Shown here: piece by piece, positions 25,319 to 33,698 of the stretch
How the letters are laid out: each line of letters starts with the position of its first letter
Position numbering within the stretch: position 1 is the first letter of the stretch
Assembly: GCA_963842505.1 (NCBI GenBank)
Contig: CAWJGZ010000004.1
Coordinates: 1,550,001-1,614,000, forward strand
Direction of reading: 5' to 3'
DNA from: PALSA-129 sp963842505
GTDB taxonomy: Bacteria; Acidobacteriota; Terriglobia; Bryobacterales; Bryobacteraceae
DNA: 64,000 nucleotides
The notes under the pieces: generated by a model
Database searches by the model: none
The model's input: the letters and a program-made list of their open reading frames with translations, nothing else
Told to the model about the DNA's origin: nothing
Translations under genes and position numbers: made by a program

Positions 25319-27772
25319 ATGTGGGGATGGAATTCGCTGGAAACGCTTTGGCGGGACGCGCGCTACGCCCTTCGCGGGATGCGGCGCAGTCCCGGATTCA
25401 CGGCTGTTGCCGTTCTATCGCTGGCGCTCGGCATCGGCGCCAACACGGCCATCTTCAGCCTGATTGATGCCCTGATGTTACGCATGCTACCGGTCCGCGA
25501 TCCGGGGCGATTGGTGGAACTGCTGTTCAAAGCCCCGGGCCAGGACCACTTCGACGCCTTCGACTGGCGGAGCTACGAGCACTATCGCGAAAACAATCAT
25601 GTGTTCTCGGGGCTGATCGCGGCGTCCGACACACCCTTCGCCATACATGGCGACGGCCTGGAACCGGAGATACTGCGTGGCGGGTTTGTAACCGCGAATT
25701 ACTTTACGGTGCTAGGCGTGAATCCGGCGCTGGGCCGCCTGATCGGTCCGGAAGACGGAAGGGCGGGCTCGCCTGGCAACGTAGCGGTGGTGAGCTGGTC
25801 CTACTGGAAGAGCAGGTTCAACTCCGACCGGGCGATTATCGGCAGGCGAATCATTGATGGAAACCACCCGTTGACCATTGTCGGAGTCGCCCCGCGCGAC
25901 TTCGTTGGCTTGGAGCCGGCGAACAGGCAAGACATCTGGCTGCCGCTGACCGCCCAGCACCCCAGCTTCGCCACCACCGCGCGCTACTGGCTGAAGTTGG
26001 CGGCGCGGTTGAAGCCGGGTGTGTCCATCGAGCAGGCCCGCGCGCAGATGGCCGTGCTGTTCCAGTGGTTTGTGGAGGACGAATTCAAGACCAACGACGA
26101 TCGCAGTGTTCGCGATTGGAAGATCGAGGTGCAGCCTGCCGGGGCCGGTCTCTCGCACTTGCGCGATCAGTTTGGGAAGCCGGCGCTGGTGCTGATGGCT
26201 GTGGTGGTGCTGCTGCTGCTGATTGCGTGCGCCAATATGGCCAGCCTGCTGCTGGCGCGTGGGGCGGCCCGCCAGCGGGAAATGGCAGTGCGTGCCTCGC
26301 TGGGCGCCGGCCGGTTTCGCCTGCTGCGCCAGGGGTTGACCGAGTCCCTGGTGCTTGCCGCGTCCGGCGGCCTGCTCGGCATCTTTCTGGCATATTGGGG
26401 CACCGGCGCCCTGGTGCGGATCATTGCCAGCGGACGGGAGCGCATCGAGATTCAGGCGAGGCCCGATTGGGTCGTGTTGTGTTTCACCGCCGGAATAGCC
26501 CTGCTAACTGGCGTTCTGTTCGGATTGGCTCCAGCTTGGCGAGCGTCCGGATCCGCCCCGGCTTCTTCCCTGCGCGAAACGGGGAGGGCCGGCGAAACCA
26601 GGCTGCGGCGGCTGTTTGGTGAGTGCCTGGTGGTGACGCAGGTGGCGTTCTCGGTGGTGCTGCTGAGCGTTGCCGGCCTGTTTGTCCGCCACCTTTCGAA
26701 TCTCGAGCGCCTCGACCTGGGCTTCCACCGCGACCACGTTCTGCTGGTGTCTCTCAATCCCGCCAGCAGCGGGTATGACGGCGAGCAATTGTCCCGGGCC
26801 TACCGGGACCTGCTGGGGCGCCTGGAAGCCATTCCAGGCGTGCGCTCGGCCACCATGTGCGCGTTTTTCCCGATGGCCGGCGTGGGAGGAATGCGTCCCG
26901 CCACCGTGGAAGGCTACCAGGCCAAACCCGGAGAACGCCGCTTTCTCTCGGAAAACTGGATTGCGCCGAAGTACTTCGAGACCCTCGGCATGCCGTTGCT
27001 GATGGGGCGCGATTTCAGCTTCCAGGACCAGGGCCGCCCGCGCGTGGCCATCGTCAATCAGACGCTGGTGCGCTACTTTTTCGGCAGCGGCAACCCCATC
27101 GGAAGACACATCACCTTCGACGGCGACAGCCAGCCGTTCGAGATCGTGGGGGTGGTGGGCGATGCGAAGTCCGGGGATATGCGTGGACCTTCGTCGCGCT
27201 TCGTTTACTTCAACAGTTTCCAGTTGGGAAGTAATTCCTCCAAACTTGCGCTACGGACCTCGGTGGAACCGGAGGCAGTGGCGGGTGACGTGCGCCGCGT
27301 GGTGCGCGGGTTGCTGAAGACCGTGGCCGTCGAGAATGTCAAGACGCTGGCTGACCAGGTGGATGGCGCGATCGTTCCGGAACGCCTCAGCGCCATGCTG
27401 TCCGGGCTGTTCGGCGCGTTGGGGTCCGTGCTGGCGGCCCTTGGCCTGTATGGGCTGCTGGCGTACACGGTGGCGCGCCGCATCAACGAGATCGGCATCC
27501 GCGTGGCGCTGGGCGCGACGCGAAGAGATATCACCCGGATGGTGCTTCAGGAGGCGCTCGGAATGAGCTGCGCGGGCCTGGTGGTGGGAGTGCCCATCGC
27601 GTACTGGGGCAAACGGTTCGCCGTGAGCCTGATCCCTGACCTGCCGGTGGCGAGCGCCTTTCCGCTCGCCTTTGGCGCGGTGATGATGATTGCGCTGGCT
27701 CTGCTTGCGGCGTATGTGCCAACACGAAGGGCGACTCGGGTCGATCCGATGGCAGCTTTGCGGTACGAATAG
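25319..27772 (+). CDS. ADOP-family ABC transporter permease (MacB/FtsX type)
   Basis: An 817-residue permease of the acidobacterial duplicated orphan permease type. The N-terminal hallmark is DARYALRGMRRSPGFTAVAVLSLALGIGANTAIFSLID, followed by a MacB periplasmic core domain (LGVNPALGRL, VAVVSWSYWKSRF, IVGVAPRDFVGL). An FtsX domain follows (LLLIACANMASLLLARGAARQREMAVRASLGAGR), then a second core domain and a second FtsX domain (GLYGLLAYTVARRINEIGIRVALGATRRDI). The protein ends DPMAALRYE, as usual for the family. No ATPase gene is adjacent, as the name orphan implies. It probably works in mechanotransmission or export at the envelope. Confidence 0.93.
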   Translation: MWGWNSLETLWRDARYALRGMRRSPGFTAVAVLSLALGIGANTAIFSLIDALMLRMLPVRDPGRLVELLFKAPGQDHFDAFDWRSYEHYRENNHVFSGLIAASDTPFAIHGDGLEPEILRGGFVTANYFTVLGVNPALGRLIGPEDGRAGSPGNVAVVSWSYWKSRFNSDRAIIGRRIIDGNHPLTIVGVAPRDFVGLEPANRQDIWLPLTAQHPSFATTARYWLKLAARLKPGVSIEQARAQMAVLFQWFVEDEFKTNDDRSVRDWKIEVQPAGAGLSHLRDQFGKPALVLMAVVVLLLLIACANMASLLLARGAARQREMAVRASLGAGRFRLLRQGLTESLVLAASGGLLGIFLAYWGTGALVRIIASGRERIEIQARPDWVVLCFTAGIALLTGVLFGLAPAWRASGSAPASSLRETGRAGETRLRRLFGECLVVTQVAFSVVLLSVAGLFVRHLSNLERLDLGFHRDHVLLVSLNPASSGYDGEQLSRAYRDLLGRLEAIPGVRSATMCAFFPMAGVGGMRPATVEGYQAKPGERRFLSENWIAPKYFETLGMPLLMGRDFSFQDQGRPRVAIVNQTLVRYFFGSGNPIGRHITFDGDSQPFEIVGVVGDAKSGDMRGPSSRFVYFNSFQLGSNSSKLALRTSVEPEAVAGDVRRVVRGLLKTVAVENVKTLADQVDGAIVPERLSAMLSGLFGALGSVLAALGLYGLLAYTVARRINEIGIRVALGATRRDITRMVLQEALGMSCAGLVVGVPIAYWGKRFAVSLIPDLPVASAFPLAFGAVMMIALALLAAYVPTRRATRVDPMAALRYE

Positions 27773-28015
27773 ACGCGCGGGGACAATGCGAGATTGGGTC
27801 ACGGGGCCTGGTGGGGGAAAGGTCAGCTTTACAGTGGGCGTGTTGGTCCCATCGGCCTGAAGGGGACTTCACAGGAGGCAGCGTGGATTGGGCAGCGAGT
27901 TTTCAGGAAGACCCCGCATACCGGTGCCTAGGGCTAAGACAAGTGGTCCCCAAGCGCCTTTCCGGACAGTGGGCCGGGATGGCCTCGAATCGACCCGCAT
28001 TGGACTGGAGCCTCT
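27773..28015. other. gene-free stretch
   Basis: About 240 bp between the ADOP stop and the stop of the convergent J-domain locus. No RNA gene, convincing ORF or strong hairpin is seen. Confidence 0.5.
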
Positions 28016-28642
28016 TCAGTCCAGCCTTCGCACCAGGGTGGCCGTTCCGGAAATCAGGCCCAATTCCGCGCCCATCCGGCTCGCTTCCCAGGTCACTTCG
28101 AGCGCTCCACTTTCCAGCAATCGCATGGTGACCTCGCCTTGGGCCCCGCCCGCTCCGGTCCACGGCAGCCTGGCCTCGCCGTCCAATCCCCGGCCTTCAA
28201 ATTCAAATGCCACGGTAGGCGAAATCGCCTTGTCCGCCACGCGATAGCGGGCGCGATAGCGGCCGCGCAGCACACCCGCGTCTTCCATCACACGCAGCTC
28301 GATGTACTCCGGCGGATACAATCCGGCAGTCTTCACGTCGGGCGCCGGCACAAACAACCAATCGCCGGCCAGCGCGGAACCGGCCGGCGCCAGCCCCAGG
28401 CCCGCCACCGGGTTCGCGACCGGAACCGCCATCGCGCGAACCGGCGCCGGTTCTTCGAACTCCAGTCCCGGCATGGAATGCCCGTTTGTCGGCGCACGAG
28501 CCCTCGCCAGCTCGCGATCCGCCCCTGCATCATTCGGTTCCGAATCGTCCCGCGCGGATACCCTGACGCGCCTCTCGTACACATGCGCCCTGGATGTTTT
28601 CGGTTGGGGCACGGACGCCGTTTGCTCGCCGGCGGTTCTCAT
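28016..28642 (-). pseudogene. C-terminal part of a frameshifted J-domain protein
   Basis: A reading frame of up to 209 residues from ATG 28642, overlapping the upstream J-domain frame by 113 bp in another phase. Its first part is a polar, Pro-rich linker; the last ~120 residues look like a folded beta-rich domain (AGDWLFVP, YPPEYIELRVMEDAGVLRGRYRARYRV, TVAFEFEGR, GEVTMRLLESGALEVTWEAS). The J-domain frame ends in low-quality, Arg-rich sequence, whereas this frame stays protein-like. Removing one base somewhere between about 28640 and 28690 joins the two into one protein of about 330 residues. A separately translated small protein is the alternative. Confidence 0.6.
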
Positions 28643-29009
28643 GTGTCCTCGCGGTCGTAACAGCCGGCCGCGGAGCGCGAATCGCCAGGGAGAGCATTCC
28701 CGCCAGCAGGATCGCACCCAGCACCCGCCACAGCCACCGCGGCGCCTTCCAGTCCAATGGTCCTGGGGGGCCACCCGCCGCCGGCGTGCGGGAGACTAAT
28801 AAGCGGTCATAGCTCTCCCGATCCGACGGATTCGTCAGCACCCGCAACAAGCCGTTCAGGCGCTTCATTTGTAGATCCGCCAGGCGCCGGCTTTGCTCGT
28901 CACCACAGTGGTCGGGATGCAGCAAGCGCGCGAGGCGCTTGTAGGCCTGCCGGATCTCGTCGGGAGAAGCCGACCGCTCTACGCCCAGTTCTTCGTAGTA
29001 GTCCATCAT
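28530..29009 (-). CDS. J-domain membrane protein (frameshifted)
   Basis: A 159-residue frame beginning with a J domain. DYYEELGVERSASPDEIRQAYKRLARLLHPDHCGDE includes the HPD tripeptide needed to stimulate DnaK, and RVLTNPSDRESYDRLL closes the domain near residue 70. A single transmembrane helix follows (WRVLGAILLAGMLSLAI). After about residue 110 the sequence turns Arg-rich and stops; the likely continuation is in the neighbouring frame (28016-28642). The gene lies 4 bp upstream of the Wzy_C-like gene stop region on the same strand and may be part of that transcript. Confidence 0.75.
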   Translation of the reverse strand: MMDYYEELGVERSASPDEIRQAYKRLARLLHPDHCGDEQSRRLADLQMKRLNGLLRVLTNPSDRESYDRLLVSRTPAAGGPPGPLDWKAPRWLWRVLGAILLAGMLSLAIRAPRPAVTTARTHENRRRANGVRAPTENIQGACVREARQGIRAGRFGTE

Positions 29010-29013
29010 AGGC

Positions 29014-30165
29014 TCATGTGCGGTCGCCCGGCCACGCGGCCGCTGCGCCTGCCATCACGAAAAACCACGCCGCCAAGACCGGCCGCTGCTGCATCGGATA
29101 ATCCACCAGTCCATGCAACAGGAAAGCCACTGCACCCAACCCATAGATCGACAGAACTGCCTTTTTGCAACAGAGCAACGAGAAAACAGCCAACAGCAGC
29201 AGAAAGGGCAGACCGCCTTCTGCCATCCATTGTGCCCAATCGTTGTGCGCCTGGTTCAGAAACAGGCCCGTATCGAGCCCGGCATATGCCGGGTATACCG
29301 TGGGCCAGGTTCCCAGCCCCGTGCCGAACCACGGGTGCTCCCGCGCCATTTGCGTCGAGGCGCGAACCGCATCCATCCGCAGCGCTTCCCGACTTTGCGT
29401 TTCCAGCCGGCTTTGCAAACCCTGCCATCCGGCCACCGTCACTGCGATCCCGGCCAGGACTGCAATCTGGATGGCAGCCGCCAACAATGTCCGGCGCGAA
29501 ACAAGCTTTCGAACACCCACCATCAGCACTACCGCCAGCAACTCGGCGCCCGCCAGGACGAAGCCGGCTCGGGACGCCCCCGCCACCAGGGAACCGAATA
29601 GCACCGCCGCCGCCGAGCCCCACAGCACACGGCGCCGCCGGTCGGTAAAGGCCAGGTAGAGCGCCACTGGCAGCAGCAGTTCAATCCAGGCCGAATACTG
29701 TCCGCGGTTGACGAATGGCCCCATCACTCCATCGCTATAACCGCTTGCAAAGAGCCAGAAAATTTTCCCTCCTGAGGCGTAATTCTGCACCGTCGCCTCG
29801 GCCGCCACGAACATGCCGAACAGTGCAGCTACCCTCAAGAACCAGCGGCGGGTGCCCTGGTCCGAAAGCAGCTCCGCTGCCAGCGCAAACACCACCAGAA
29901 AGGTGAACCAGTCGAGAGCCGCGTTCCAGGTCCGCGCCGGCCCCATGCTCCGGCCAAGTATGACTTGTAGGAACGGCCAGCAGCACGCCGCCGCGAGGGG
30001 CCAGAAGGCGACCGGAACCTGCCTCCAGCGTGCCTTCGCCAGCCTGCACCCCGCCAGCAAGAAAACTCCGATTTGAAACAGACTCCAGGCCCAGCGTTCC
30101 TCTACCCACAACGTCAAGGTGCCAAAAAACAGCAAGGCAGCGAGGCCAATAGCGGCGTTTTTCAT
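29014..30165 (-). CDS. O-antigen ligase / Wzy_C-domain membrane protein
   Basis: A 383-residue polytopic membrane protein with about ten helices. The Wzy_C hallmark follows a large periplasmic loop: HPWFGTGLGTWPTVYPAY and NQAHNDWAQWMAEGGLP, then HGLVDYPMQQRPV near the end. A conserved NRGQYSAW segment lies in the middle. Such proteins join or polymerise lipid-linked glycans in the periplasm. The upstream minus-strand TPR gene overlaps it by 4 bp (ATGA). A different, Wzy-like polymerase is encoded in the plus-strand part of the locus, so this one may be a ligase. Confidence 0.87.
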   Translation of the reverse strand: MKNAAIGLAALLFFGTLTLWVEERWAWSLFQIGVFLLAGCRLAKARWRQVPVAFWPLAAACCWPFLQVILGRSMGPARTWNAALDWFTFLVVFALAAELLSDQGTRRWFLRVAALFGMFVAAEATVQNYASGGKIFWLFASGYSDGVMGPFVNRGQYSAWIELLLPVALYLAFTDRRRRVLWGSAAAVLFGSLVAGASRAGFVLAGAELLAVVLMVGVRKLVSRRTLLAAAIQIAVLAGIAVTVAGWQGLQSRLETQSREALRMDAVRASTQMAREHPWFGTGLGTWPTVYPAYAGLDTGLFLNQAHNDWAQWMAEGGLPFLLLLAVFSLLCCKKAVLSIYGLGAVAFLLHGLVDYPMQQRPVLAAWFFVMAGAAAAWPGDRT

Positions 30166-31376
30166 CGCTCCATCTCCAGCGCCACGTGTGTCACCGCCAC
30201 CGTTCCAGCCAGACGGGGCGAACCCATCGGTCTCTCATAGGACAGCATCAACACCAACAAGTCCGCGGGGGCCACAAAGTTCAGGTTCAGACTCCCGCCG
30301 CCCGTCTCGGCAGCGATACGCCTTCCCGTCAGATCGTAAACCTTCCAACAAACGCCATCTGGCGAGTCTGTATCGATCCCCCGCAACTCCCACCGCAGCC
30401 GGTAGCGTCTCCCCGGCCACGTTGCCAGATACTGCCACGCGATGGCGCACCACTCCGCCTGTCGCCCGCTAAAAGTCACACGCAACGCACCCTTCGTCCG
30501 CCGGCTCGTCACGCCGTCCGTATCGTTCAGGCGCCAGTCGAAAGCCTGCCCGAGCGCGCGTCGATCGAAACGCCCGTCCGTCAGCGAAATCCCCTTCGCT
30601 GGATCCAATTCTCCAAATGGCAGCAAGCGGCTCGCCGACAGCCGGTTCCAGACTGCCACCGCCTGCGCCGGGCGGCCTGCCGCCAGGCTGAGGTCGCAAA
30701 ATTCCAACAGGGGCGGAAGGTCCGCCGCCACGGCAGACTCGGCGAGTTCCCCGGCCAGAACCTCGGCGGCCTCCATTTGCTGGCGCCTGGAGAGGAAGAC
30801 TAGGTATTGCCGCGCAATTTCCGGGCGTTTCGAAAGCGCTTGCGCCCGCAGCCACTCCGCATCCGGTCGCATCCTCCAGCACAAGTCCAGCAGCGGCGAT
30901 ACATCGCCGTAGGCCATATCAAAGGCTGCGTGCACCCATCGGAAAAATCCGTCGGCATTTTGCCGCCGGAAATAATATTGCGCCAGCAGATAGCGAGGCT
31001 GGTATAGGCGGCTCAGTCGGGCCGCCGCTAGCAGGTTCCACTCCGCCACATCAAACTGGCCGGCCGTTTCCGCCCGTAGCCCCACGCGCATCCGGTGTTC
31101 GGCGTTCGCCGGATCCAGTTCCGCCGCATGCGCCAACGCAGGCAGAGGGTCGCCGCCGGCTTCCTCGATCTTGTCTGCCAGCCGCTCATATAAGGATGTG
31201 CCAGGCGCCATTCGCACCGCGCGCTCGCGGTCGGCCATCCGGCTGCTGCGCGAAAGATGGTCCGCCCATCCCAGAAGCCCCGCCCAATAGGCGGCCGCTG
31301 CCAGCGCCAGCATCATGATGCAATAGAGTAGGATACGGACCGGCGAGACAGCCGGTCTCGAAGCCTCAGTCCTCAC
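30162..31376 (-). CDS. membrane-anchored TPR protein of the polysaccharide locus
   Basis: About 404 residues if started at GTG 31376; an ATG at 31421 would add 15 residues from an AT-rich region that looks non-coding. One N-terminal transmembrane helix (MMLALAAAAYWAGLLGWAD) anchors it. Helical repeats follow (PALAHAAELDPANAEHRMRVGLRAE, FDVAEWNLLAAARL, AAEVLAGELAE). The last ~130 residues form a beta-rich domain with LRVTFSGRQAEWCAIAWQYL and LNLNFVAPADLLVLMLSYERP, resembling a carbohydrate-binding module. It overlaps the Wzy_C gene by 4 bp and probably assists polymer assembly; this is inferred from context. Confidence 0.75.
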   Translation of the reverse strand: MRTEASRPAVSPVRILLYCIMMLALAAAAYWAGLLGWADHLSRSSRMADRERAVRMAPGTSLYERLADKIEEAGGDPLPALAHAAELDPANAEHRMRVGLRAETAGQFDVAEWNLLAAARLSRLYQPRYLLAQYYFRRQNADGFFRWVHAAFDMAYGDVSPLLDLCWRMRPDAEWLRAQALSKRPEIARQYLVFLSRRQQMEAAEVLAGELAESAVAADLPPLLEFCDLSLAAGRPAQAVAVWNRLSASRLLPFGELDPAKGISLTDGRFDRRALGQAFDWRLNDTDGVTSRRTKGALRVTFSGRQAEWCAIAWQYLATWPGRRYRLRWELRGIDTDSPDGVCWKVYDLTGRRIAAETGGGSLNLNFVAPADLLVLMLSYERPMGSPRLAGTVAVTHVALEMER

Positions 31377-31484
31377 GCAACATACTATCGGCAATAAACT
31401 CCGTAACCATAGACTGCGCATTCTATTAAAATTTTCTGCCTGGCTCTAATGAACCCGCCAATCCCGCCGATAGAGTTGTTAGTT

Positions 31485-32442
31485 ATGATGACCAGACCAA
31501 GTAACCTACCATTGCTCGTCCGGGGAACATTGATTCTATTGGCCCTGGGCGCTCTGACTTGCCTACCCGCTTCGGACAGCGCGATTGGCTCGGCAATCGC
31601 CAACGGGAGCTTTCAGGTCGACCACTCGCGTGTATGGGGTAACAGCACCCTGTTCGATGGGAGTATCATCGAGAACCGCCAGCGCTCCTTCACAGCTTCG
31701 GCTGATCGGCGGATCCCAAGTCCGCCTGGCTGCGGATACGCGTGCCACGGTATATCAGAAAAAACTCATCCTTGAATCGGGTTACGGCCAGGTCGAATTG
31801 GCTTCGGGATATGAAGTGGAGGCTCGCTCTTTGCACGTCTCCGGGTCCCGGGATGCCATCACGCGCGTCAAGCTGGAGGGTGATGGCAAGGTGGCTGTCG
31901 CCGCCGTTCAAGGCGCTGTTCGGGTGACGAATTCCAGCGGAATCCTGGTTGCAACCATCGAGGCCGGAAGAGGCCTGGACCTCGAACCCCAGGCCGCCGG
32001 CGCATTGGCCCCCACCAAAGTGACCGGATGCCTGCTGGAGAAAGCCGGGAAGCCGATCGTCGTCGACCAGACGACCAACGTCGTCCTGGAGCTTCGCGGC
32101 ACCGACCTCGAAAAGGAGACGGGTAACCGCGTGGAGATCACAGGTGTTGCGGAAAACTCTCCTGCCTCTGTGCCGGGAGCCTCTCAAGTGGTTCGCATTG
32201 CCGGTCTGAAGGTCGTCGGCAAAGGCGGTTGCTCCTCGGTCGCCAAGAAAGTCGAAGCTACGGCCGGCGCTGCTGCTGCTGCCGCGGGGACAGCCGCTGG
32301 CGCCGCGGGTGCCGGGACCGGCATCGGCGCCGGCACCATCGCCGTGGTCGGCGGCGTAGCAGCGGCCGCTACCGTGGGTGGCCTGGCTGCGGCCGGAAGC
32401 CTACCCGGCCAGAGTCAATCTCAACCTTCTGCTAGCCGTTGA
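31485..32442 (+). pseudogene. FecR-like exported protein, split by a frameshift
   Basis: The first frame (ATG 31485) gives a signal peptide (LLVRGTLILLALGALTCLPA) and a conserved SAIGSAIANGSFQVDHSRVWGNSTLFDGSIIEN segment. From about 31680 the homologous sequence continues one phase later as SAPSQLRLIGGSQVRLAADTRATVYQ and LESGYGQVELASGYEVEARSLHV, up to the stop at 32440. Deleting one base around 31671-31685 restores one open frame of about 318 residues. The C-terminus is a long Gly/Ala-rich hydrophobic stretch. Similar FecR-like proteins are common in Acidobacteria envelope loci. Whether the break is biological or a sequence error cannot be told here. Confidence 0.7.
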
Positions 32443-32472
32443 CCCCGCACGAATTGTTTGTCCTCCTCTTCA

Positions 32473-32505
32473 GGGCTTCGGGCCTCGGCCCGAAGCCCCC
32501 TTTTT
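32473..32505 (+). terminator. intrinsic terminator after the FecR-like gene
   Basis: GGGCTTCGGG (32473-32482) pairs with CCCGAAGCCC (32489-32498), and two further C-G pairs shorten the loop. The stem is followed by a run of five T (32501-32505). This is the clearest rho-independent terminator seen in the window. Confidence 0.85.
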
Positions 32506-32520
32506 GTTTAGCGGGTCTGG

Positions 32521-32705
32521 CTAGCCCGCTTTTCTCACCAGGTTTCGTCGTGAGGCGCGTCAGAAGGCTGCGGATACGAGGCGCGCGCCGCTCAGCGCGC
32601 GCAGGCATACTTGAACAGTATGTCGAGCACGCTGAGCAAGCGCAACGAAGTAGACGCGGCCTGATCACGCGCCGCAGCAGAAAGCTGGTGAGAAATGCGG
32701 GCTAG
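32521..32705. repeat. 185-bp MITE-like element, copy 2
   Basis: Second copy of the element at 8069-8253, same length and orientation, with three substitutions seen by eye. One of them disrupts the inner CATACTG/CAGTATG hairpin. It sits between the terminator of the FecR-like gene and the 3' end of the minus-strand methyltransferase. As at copy 1, the right-hand CTAG supplies the TAG stop of the neighbouring minus-strand gene. Confidence 0.8.
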
Positions 32706-33445
32706 AGCGGCTTCACGAGCTCCAACACAATGTGCGGGCAGAGCCAGCCGATCCGAAACGGCTGGATCAGACCCAATCCGTTTGTGGCGTATTCGAGCAG
32801 TGCTCCCACGGGGTATGGCAGTTTCTCATCAAACAATACCCGCGAAGCAAAACAACGGCCGATACCTTTCACGTGCCCCTGCATGCCGGGAAACTGGCGG
32901 CGAAGGGATTCCATCCCCGCTCGGCTGGCAGTCACCAGGTTGTGCAGGGCGAAATTGCTCGGGCCGAATCGCCGGCCCATCGCACCATAGAAGCCGCCGT
33001 AATTCGGCACGCTGATCAAGACCGTGCCTCCCCGGCGCACCAGTCCCAGGTGAATCTCCACCAAGGGCACGGGATCGTCGAAATGTTCGATCAGGCCGGC
33101 GCTGTGGACTAAGTCGAAGCTCTCTCGCGAGAATGTGGTAGAGAATAAATCTTCACACCGTAGGTCCGCTTCCAACCCCAACGCCCGCATCAGTTGGCGG
33201 CCCCACTCGATCCCCTGCGCCGAATAATCCATCCCCGCCACCTGCACGCCCTGTGTGGCCACCCATGCCAGCATTTTTGCCGGTGCGCATCCTAATTCGA
33301 GAAACCGCATGCCTGGCTTGAGGTATCGCCGGAGCAGCCGCATCCGGTCCTGAGTGGTGACAAATAGCCGGCTCGGCAGCCGCATGCTCGGCACTCGCGA
33401 CCAGACTCCATCCCAGTGGGCCACGTTTGTCATGGGTTTCGCCAT
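32702..33445 (-). CDS. class I SAM-dependent methyltransferase
   Basis: A 247-residue protein when started at ATG 33445; in-frame ATGs also exist at 33463 and 33433. Motif I is FLELGCAPAKMLAWVA, with Ala-Pro in place of the usual Gly-Thr, followed by GMDYSAQGIEWGRQ, the motif II-like FDLVHSAGLIEHFDDP and GGTVLISVPNYGG. The extended -10 box at 33454-33462 predicts a transcript starting next to 33445. Its acceptor is unknown; the location suggests a glycan substituent. Confidence 0.82.
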   Translation of the reverse strand: MAKPMTNVAHWDGVWSRVPSMRLPSRLFVTTQDRMRLLRRYLKPGMRFLELGCAPAKMLAWVATQGVQVAGMDYSAQGIEWGRQLMRALGLEADLRCEDLFSTTFSRESFDLVHSAGLIEHFDDPVPLVEIHLGLVRRGGTVLISVPNYGGFYGAMGRRFGPSNFALHNLVTASRAGMESLRRQFPGMQGHVKGIGRCFASRVLFDEKLPYPVGALLEYATNGLGLIQPFRIGWLCPHIVLELVKPL

Positions 33446-33453
33446 TTGAGCCC

Positions 33454-33462
33454 ATAGTATCA
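33454..33462 (-). promoter_or_regulatory. extended -10 box TGATACTAT
   Basis: On the minus strand TGATACTAT ends 8 nt before the ATG at 33445. This combines an extended -10 TGn with a TACTAT hexamer and predicts a leaderless or nearly leaderless mRNA for the methyltransferase. Confidence 0.5.
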
Positions 33463-33463
33463 T

Positions 33464-33698
33464 GCCGGCACAAGATCATCAGATCTGTTCATCCGCTGAA
33501 AAAGTGCGCCCTACCCCTATAGCAATCAGACAGACAGCCGATAGTAACAGTGAGCATAAGATGCCTGGCCTTCGAAGAGTGAACAAGGGCAATGATTTGA
33601 GTAAATGTCGCATCTTCCCTCGGCCTTGGGTTGCATGGGAGTAAGTGTCGTTAAGGCATCTCTGCGGAGTTACTGAGGTTGATCTCGAGACATTCACC
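33464..33698. other. intergenic promoter region of the export cluster
   Basis: About 235 bp, clearly less GC-rich than the genes around it, separating the divergent methyltransferase and the Wza-like gene. It should hold the promoter of the plus-strand polysaccharide genes. No confident -35/-10 pair or palindromic operator could be picked by eye. Confidence 0.45.
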
